Under the pieces are notes generated by a model. The model did not search any database. It was not told where the DNA came from and was given only the letters and a program-made list of their open reading frames with translations. DNA of 64,000 nt from Gnetum montanum (taxonomy: Eukaryota > Streptophyta > Gnetopsida > Gnetales > Gnetaceae): positions 1,367,566 to 1,431,565 of the forward strand of contig MNCI01006151.1 in assembly GCA_015680685.1 (NCBI GenBank), read 5' to 3'. Positions 57,231-64,000 of this stretch are shown piece by piece. The position numbers and the translations under genes are program-made. How positions within the stretch are numbered: position 1 is the stretch's first letter; every line of letters begins with the position of its first letter.

Positions 57231-58615
57231 TAGAAATAGTAAATGTTTTTCCTTTTCTTTGATTTTATAATTTTTCATTTTTTCAATTATTTCTTTTCTA
57301 ATTTCTTATTTTTCAATTTGTCATTTTATCTTTTGTGGGTAATCTCATCTGTGAAAAAAATACTCATGTAACTAGTCAGTTGAGGTGTTTTTCTATGCTA
57401 TCAAGTCACAAGTAACTAATTATTTGGATAGTGAGCCACAACATCCATGCACCCACTCTATTAATAAGAGGTCCTACTTTGGGTATGATAATATTCTTGT
57501 TATCATTAAAACTTAAGGTAACTTTGTACTTATTATGCCCAAAGCAAAGAGTGATAGACTAAGAGGGAATGGCTAGGGTGTGACATCAAGAGAACTTGTG
57601 GGTTCTCTTTGGTGACATCTATATGAACTATCATGTAGCTTGGTTGTACTAAGATCCTTGTAGATTTGACGAAAAAATGGGAGTAAGAGTTGTGATAAAG
57701 GCACTCAATAAAAGAACTCAATGTTGTTTTGGAGAGTCCCACTAGAAAGACATGCACACATGCTTGAAGATTAGTGGCTTCTCCAGATCACCTATGGGGA
57801 AAGACAAAGTGTCAAAGTAGCCAGAAGAAGAAAAAGAAAAGAAAGAAGAAAAATAGAAAAGAAAAAAATCAAAAAAATGTCCCATGGAAAAGTTTTGATC
57901 ACTCCTCCCTTGCACAAAATGCCAAGTGATTGTACACCTTGTTGTGGTGATGCTCTTATGGTTGTCTATCATTGGGATGAAACAATGTAATGTCACTGAT
58001 TAGAGGAATGGACTTGGTTTTGATCTTGGAGCAATAGGCTAATGGTACCTTAATCATGCATAACACTTTGGATTCATTATGCCTAGGGTAAGTTACCTTA
58101 CATCCTGATCTTTGCAACCCCTTCTATGATTTGCCTCATCTCATAGTCCACGTACTTCTAACTTGTGTCTTGTATGGCATAGAATCCATACCTCCTCGTA
58201 GTGGTACTTAACATGTGTGTGTTCTTGTTACATAAGTTCAAATTGCATTTAACCCTTCTAGTAGTTATAGACATTTCAAGGCATGGCTACACAAGGGCAT
58301 GATAGGTTGGAACCTTCTTTTGGGAGGATCCACTTATGTGACTTTTGTAATTTGTACTTGTTACACACCACCACATCATTTTATACCCTCCAAGTACTGC
58401 ATTGCTAAATTTGTTCTTTCCTTTTTCATTATTTCAACCAAACATTCCTTTGCACCACTAAATGTCCCTTTTCCTCACCTTATTCAAGAACTTCATTACA
58501 TAATTCCACTTGATTACACTTTTGGGGCCTTAATGTCCACTTAATATTACTCCATATCTTTCAAATCTACCTGAGAAGCTTCATTTTTGGTTGAGAAAAC
58601 TTGAAAATTCATCAA
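57231..58615 (+). other. LTR-O internal non-coding stretch
   Basis: About 1.4 kb between gag and the internal promoter. No domain recognised; a purine-rich run (AGAAGAAAAAG) lies near 57,825. Confidence 0.4.
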
Positions 58616-58745
58616 TTTTACTAAGTATCGTATTCTGGATAGCATGCAATATTGAGTACCCAATATTAGATCCAATGCAATAATGGTTCCATGCTATCAT
58701 GTATGCGATATTGCATCAACAAAACCTATATATATTGGGGGCCCC
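58616..58745 (+). promoter_or_regulatory. Internal promoter of LTR-O with LTR-like motifs
   Basis: Motifs GCAATATTGAG, CCCAATATTAG, CATGCTATCATG and GCGATATTGCATC, then TATA at 58,727-58,734 (CCTATATATATTGG). The LTR-O U3 shows the same vocabulary (CCAATATTGGG, TGATATTGCAG, CAATATC...GATATTG) in front of CCTATAAATATAG. An initiator-proximal CACATAG follows in both. I infer a second promoter for the ORF at 59.26 kb. Confidence 0.55.
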
Positions 58746-59261
58746 CTCATGCACATAGAAGTCATTTTCAACTATTCATTCAAGGGGAGTTGTTGCAATT
58801 TTCTTTTAAAATTTTTCATGCTTTGCATGTCTAACATTTAATCACCAATATCTTGCTTGTTAACACTCTAATTTACATTTTGATTGAACCTACTTAAACT
58901 TGGAGTATTTAACTTAATCGTGGGAAAGGTTTATACTTTGATTTGTGCACAACCTTTTTTGAAATTCATTGTTGCCTAAAGGATATCATAGGGGTAAGTA
59001 ATATTAATAAGTGTTAAACACTCATGCCAAATTAATTTTTTTTCTTCACCCAAATTATTTAAATTATTAATTGGAGTTACATAATGAAATTGGGCTTAAC
59101 ATTAAAATGTTTAGGAGGATTTCCTTGAAAATTTCTAAGCCTAAAATCACACTAAGCAAGAATTCAAAAATTCATTAATGGTAATGAGTAAGGTATAAGA
59201 TAATTAAATTTTGTTAAATGTTAAATGACCTTACTAATAATTTATTCCTATGTGATTATAG
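58745..59261 (+). other. Leader of LTR-O accessory ORF, possible 5' intron
   Basis: A donor-like ATAGGGGTAAGTAAT at about 58,990 and an acceptor-like TTATTCCTATGTGATTATAG ending at 59,260 just before ATGGCCCC suggest a leader intron of about 270 bases. No coding seen. Confidence 0.4.
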
Positions 59262-61830
59262 ATGGCCCCTAAACAAGGACAATAAGGAGGACCCTCTCAA
59301 GGTGCATCCAAACATCCAACGAGAGGCAGAGGCCAAGGACCTCCTACGAAACATGTAGAATGGAAGGCACAATCATTCAACATCCATCAAGAAACCCCTA
59401 TTACTACATAATCCAACAAGTAGAAGGTAGAAAAGGTATGCCACCTAAACAAGGACAACATCTCACATTATCCCCAGAATGCATTCGGTAATTTGAGAAA
59501 GGTCCACATTAGCTATAGTAATCATGAAACATAATTTTGGACCTTTTACTAGATTTTCTCTTAAGCTAATCAAAGATCAACTCAAAGGATCTCCAATATG
59601 ACCTATCCTCTTGGAAAGTGAAGAATGGTATTTAGGAGAAACTTATCAATTTTGGCATAATAAAGAGGAAGGTACTACCACTGACATTGGTGGAATTTTA
59701 GTTGATTTCTCTATGAAGGCCATTGTGAAAGTTCTAAATATTCCAAATATAGGTCCCAAGATTCCTCATCTATCCACCCACTCCAATGCTGATGCATGAA
59801 AAGTATGGATAAAGAGGGCATATGGAAAGGAAGAAAAAACATATGGGGATCTCACCTGTAAAGAGAGAACCTATTTCAAAATTGACACCTATTACATCTT
59901 CCCAATGAAGGGACTAAATAGGATCTCTACCTATGCAGCCAGAGGAAGTGCAATATTGATGGGTAAGATTGATGCCAATCTACCCCATTTATATCTAATA
60001 GAAATATTTAGGTAGTTCAAAAAATGCAAGATAGGAAGTTTGCATTGTCATTCCCTTGCCTAATTAAGAAGCTGTGCCGACATGCTAGAATTCTAGGGTA
60101 CACTAATGACATCCTTAGAAGGGCTCAAAATGCTTCATATGCCAAATTACTAAAGCCACCAACACCAGGAAAAGATGTTGGTGAAACACTAGAGCCTAAA
60201 CAAGAGTAGATAGTTGGACCCACTACACCTTAAAAAGCAAGGCCTAGCCAACTTCTGAACATGAGGCCTAGTCAACAACTAGAAGTAGGGCCCAACACAT
60301 AGCCCACAAGCTAGCAAGACCAACCATCACCGTCACCTCAATATTACTAACCATTGATGAGCCACCTCAGGGCCATCATAGAAATGATCAGCTAGGGGAG
60401 TCATGATGAAGCCAACTTCTTCAAGGTAACTAATGATGTTGTACAGTGCACGATCTTAATTGTTCATGCATGGGGCAAGGTCTCAATAAAAATAAGAGGA
60501 GGGAAATCACATCGGTCACAACAGATTTCTAGGAATGTTGCATTATTTCAAGTATAATTAGAAATTGGTGAAGGTGCCATAGTAGTGGTCATGCAACACC
60601 AGGATGCAACTAGGGTAGCATAAGTAGTCACAGATCACAATAAAGACTCATTTAACATTCTTGTTGTGCCACTGGTAGATCTCAAGGGAGCACACAATGC
60701 TTAGGTTCTAACTAGTTCCTCAATGATTCCTACAAAACATGAGGATGCTTTGGATCGTTTGTTGTAAATAGGACAAGTAATGACATCCTTGTTTGCCATC
60801 CCCCAAGATGTTACAACAGCACAAACAAGCCTCATTTCCACAAAGGGAAAGCTCATTATGGCTAAGGTTAGGGTCAAACACGTAGAAGATGATTTGAGAA
60901 GACTCTAAGAGAAGTTCATTTCCCTACAAGTTGCACAATAGGATCTATCCCAACTTATCCCAGCTAACTAGCTAGAATTATGTAGGATAGATCAACTAAA
61001 TATATTGTTAGAGGAGAATAAACAAGTAGCAAATAAAAAGGACAAGGTAGATTGGGATGCTTCGAAAACACAAGCTCAAACATATGCACATGAAAAATCA
61101 CTCAAAGCCTTATAGGAAGAAAATAAACTCCTTGCTACCAACAATATTTAGTTGATAACAATTGAAAAACAAAAGAATGTTCTCAAGGAGAATTTTCAGC
61201 AAATGCAAGAACAACTAATAAGGATCAACCAAGACATAAATCACTTAACCAGAGAGAACAAGATCCTCTCAATGGAGGAGGTACGCATCATTCATTAGAA
61301 GACAACCATTGAAATAAGCGTGTGGAAAAACGAAGCTAACCAACATGAAAAATTAAAGAAGCATTTTTGGGACCAGGTGGGGATGTATAAGAAAATCATT
61401 GAGAAATAAATCCATATGGCTAAGACCCACATCAAATCTTTCAATTCTCAAAACACTAATTGGTAGGCCATATTGGATACTTACACCTTTTTCCACCAAG
61501 CAACACTAAAGGGTTGAGACCTGCAAATCTAGGATCTCATTGAATACATGGAGTTGGAAAACCTATAGTATCTCAACCTAGTCATGTTAATAGTAGGATG
61601 CTCAAGGACCAAGTTACAAAAGCAAGTAACTACCACCTGCACCAAATATGAAACAAAAATTTGTTGAACACATGAAAACACTGCAGAAATTGGAGGTAGC
61701 AAATTCTAAGTTAAAGGTGGTAAAAGCTAGCTACCAAGGTCAAAAGGATGTTGCAGAATATTTGGCTCAATGGCTTACAAATTATCAAGATTTTAAAGAC
61801 AAATTTAGAGCCTTTGAGAAGGAATAATAG
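59262..61830 (+). pseudogene. LTR-O accessory ORF: RG-rich N-terminus, transposon-type domain, coiled coil
   Basis: Begins ATGGCCCCTAAACAAGG, with an RG-rich stretch (HPTRGRGQGPPTKHVEW). From 59,611: MESEEWYLGETYQFWHNKEE, ILVDFSMKAIVKVLNIPNI, FKIDTYYIFPMKGLNRISTY and AARGSAILMGKIDANLPHLY. This recalls the putative plant transposon protein domain (Transposase_32-like pattern of V-x-F-x5-I-x3-L-x-IP followed by R-A-x-L-(LM)-x-I). From about 60,840 to 61,830 heptad-rich Lys/Glu/Leu/Gln sequence suggests a long coiled coil (LLEENKQVANKKDK, FQQMQEQLIRINQDINHL). Stops and frameshifts are frequent. It is not gag or pol; function unknown. Confidence 0.5.
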
Positions 61831-62235
61831 TTGTTTTCGATCTAGTACGTTAAGGCCAATTAGATGTTTCTACAACTGTCATGCCCATGGGAGGTGTTGA
61901 CTCTATCAAACATTGGAACATAGCATGGATGGCACATGATTCTCGAATAGAGAAAGAAAAGCTTTAGGTGGTCCTTCAGAAGTATCCATTTTTAAAGCCT
62001 AGAGCACAATATAAAGCAAATAAGTCCATGGAGAAGCCATCACCACCAGGAACTACCTCAGTTCCAAACAATTTTGTATTTTGTATCTTGTGTTGGTGTC
62101 CCAATTTTGTTTTTTCTAATCCCACATTGTAGCATGAAACAATCCATAGTCAATCCATAATCCCATACCTATCCACTGTGTGATCAAATAATCTTCTTCC
62201 ACATTTTTTTTGACTCAAGCACAAGTTTTTATTTA

Positions 62236-62250
62236 GTCATGGGGGTATAA
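62236..62250 (+). other. Polypurine tract of LTR-O
   Basis: AGTCATGGGGGTATAA immediately before TGAATCATG of the 3' LTR. Confidence 0.6.
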
Positions 62251-62572
62251 TGAATCATGATTTGCAGGCTCTAATATCAGGTCCACGATATCAGGTACAT
62301 GATATTGCAGCCTGGGTAATGATATCATATACATGATATCATGATTCTTGTATTAGCCTATAAATATAGCACTTGTACGCATAGGAAAGGAGTCTTTTTG
62401 TAAGTCTTTAGGTCAAGTATTTTTGTTAGTTTTTAGTTAGCTTTCAGTCCTTTTCCAAGTGCATGCCTATAGTGTAATGCTTGTAATTGTATGAAACATT
62501 TATTCGAGTGTGTTGTACTTGGACATGCACACAATCAGCAATAAAGATTGAGATTACTCCATCATTGCAGCA
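62251..62572 (+). repeat. LTR-O 3' LTR
   Basis: Starts TGAATCATGA. Contains ATGATATTGCAGCCTGGG and the inverted repeat ATGATATCAT...ATGATATCATG, TATA (CCTATAAATATAG, 62,357-62,369) and AATAAA at about 62,540. Ends near GCAGCA; the end is uncertain by some bases. Confidence 0.7.
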
Positions 62573-62689
62573 TTCACCTAGTTTTAAATTATTTAATTGT
62601 TAATTATTATTTATTATTTTCATAGTTAATATTTCTTTTATCATCATTTACTATTCATGTTGTTAATGTGGAATGAGTACATCTTGATC

Positions 62690-63120
62690 ATGAACATTTA
62701 AGTGCAACTACATGGTAACCCAATAGCATATCAAGTAGTGCTTCAAGTAAATATGCACTTGGTAATCCCAAAAGTAGTACATGAAGTCTAAGATCCATAT
62801 AGATGATTAAGGATGGATGCTCATCACACTTAGGTTGGCTTCGATTTTATTTCTTATTGCTTATTAGCTTAATCAGGTTATTTCTCATTGTCTCTAGGAG
62901 TAGCATAATATTAGAAATCACATCATACAACTCACTCTAGACTAAACCATACGTGATAAAGAAAATACTAGTTTAGGTAGGATCATAATGAACTACAATC
63001 AATGTATAACTATCTAAGTTCCACAACTAGTCTATCTACAAAGTTCAACCAGATTGCATGTACATGCTCATATTCGTATGGTTGAGCATAGGGGTACCTC
63101 ATCACTCATCAATTACCATT
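62690..63120. repeat. Dispersed repeat, right copy
   Basis: Diverged partner of 938-1,215 (GCACTTGGTAATCCCAA, CGTATGGTTGAGCAT). Unknown class. Confidence 0.4.
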
Positions 63121-63669
63121 GATAATTATATCCAATGTGACAAATATATTTTTTAAAAAACTAACATGTAAATGATGGGAATCAAATCCATGACCTTACT
63201 AAAGAAAATATCATTGAAAGTTGCACCACCATTCTCTATACAGTTAAAATAGTATTATTGGCCATTCTGTATGTGATGTAGCAAAAATACGAAATGTAAT
63301 ATCTTGGAAGGCTTCCATAAAAGAGAGGATCATAAACATATTGAAATTCATATTTAATTTAAAAGGAAAATATCAAAAGGAAGCTATTTTTTCCTAACAA
63401 ACTACAAAATAGTTGTTTCATTCTATTCTTTAATTAACTTACTTTTTTTTTCTTTTGTATAGGTGTGAAGTGTAAGGTTTTGGACTAGCTAATAAATATT
63501 GGAAGAAAATAGAAATTTAAAAGTATTTGTTTGATGAAAAATTTCAAGTTAAAAGGTAGGTAAAATATGATATTCTACTTCCTCAAGCCAATATGATACT
63601 TTAAAGATATAAACTTTGTCAATTTGCAGCATATATTCATAGTATCTTGTAGCACATCAAATAAACTTT

Positions 63670-64000
63670 TGAAGGAAGTCTCTTGCTACTACACAATAGA
63701 AATTTTGATGCTATGAACAAAGTTTAGCTCAAAAAATGGAACATTGAGATAGAAATTTTACATTATGATATAAAGTAGCTCTATAAGCGGATAAAAAACA
63801 AGGCTCTTCTGTACATCTAGAATAACCCAATAGGAAAGAAACTACTCTATTTGGATAGTATTATAAGAGACATCAATAAATTATTTACCAGGTCCTATAT
63901 CCTATATGCTTCAATGTCAAATAAACTAGACAAAATTGGGCTTCAGTATTTTAGAATTGAAATAAGTAGATGAGTCCAAATTCTAAACTCTAAAAGAATG
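63670..64000 (+). pseudogene. Coding-like relic of unknown family, runs off the window
   Basis: One plus-strand frame reads to the window end with four stops (three TAG, one TGA): WNIEIEILHYDIK, LYKRIKNKALLYI, NNPIGKKLLYLDSIIRDINK and LDKIGLQYFRIEISR. It looks like decayed coding sequence; I do not recognise the family. Confidence 0.35.

Larger units (their letters stand above)
23537..62572 (+). mobile_element. Outer LTR element LTR-O, containing Tat-B and Tat-C
   Basis: Matching LTR sequence occurs at 23,537-23,829 and 62,251-62,572 in the same orientation. The right copy is preceded by a polypurine tract. Internal coding resumes at about 55.5 kb with a gypsy-type gag, followed by a separate accessory ORF at 59.3-61.8 kb. 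No protease, reverse transcriptase or integrase was seen, so the element is non-autonomous or has lost pol. The left LTR is cut by Tat-B at 23,830. A target duplication for LTR-O was not found, so the possibility of two independent copies sharing an LTR family is not fully excluded. Confidence 0.6.

Overview
This window is a plant nuclear intergenic block built almost entirely from nested LTR retrotransposons. No intact host gene, rRNA, tRNA or CRISPR array was found. The lineages present (Ty1/copia, and Ty3/gypsy of the Tat/Ogre type with a second, archaeal-type RNase H), elements over 17 kb long and strong decay point to a seed plant with a very large genome, perhaps a gymnosperm. The species cannot be named from the sequence.

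Layout: 1-2.2 kb is AT-rich with one coding-like relic. 2.25-5.25 kb is a small LTR pair without recognisable coding (LARD-like). 7.1-21.9 kb is a decayed Ty1/copia element (Ty1-A), interrupted at 9,201-19,551 by a minus-strand Tat element (Tat-A) that retains gag and protease relics but no polymerase. 23.5-62.6 kb is a Russian-doll nest. The outer plus-strand element is LTR-O (gag plus one accessory ORF). A minus-strand Tat element (Tat-B) was inserted in its 5' LTR. A plus-strand 17.6-kb Tat element (Tat-C, 25,588-43,170, target duplication CATAG) was inserted in the 3' LTR of Tat-B.

The main discovery is an accessory gene carried by both Tat-B and Tat-C. It lies between protease and reverse transcriptase on the strand opposite to gag-pol. 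It has seven exons, and intron positions and phases agree wherever both copies can be read. The predicted protein is about 1,000 residues: an N-terminal region resembling FCP1/SCP-type HAD phosphatases with the catalytic Asp replaced, a middle domain reminiscent of plant transposon-associated proteins, an acidic segment, a coiled-coil-like region and a short Gly/Asp-rich tail. Both copies carry stops or frameshifts.

Each element also has its own short palindromic or inverted-repeat motif. The motif occurs in the LTR and again in the presumed promoter of the accessory gene: GCGTATACGC in Tat-C, CTACACTATGCTAC-type hairpins in Tat-B, ATCCA(C/T)-type motifs in Tat-A, and CAATATTG/GATATTG motifs in LTR-O. 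My inference is that the accessory protein recognises, directly or indirectly, the motif of its own element and controls LTR activity or silencing. The layout would then be a self-targeting regulator/motif pair that diversifies between families. The sequence shows the arrangement; the function is not shown.
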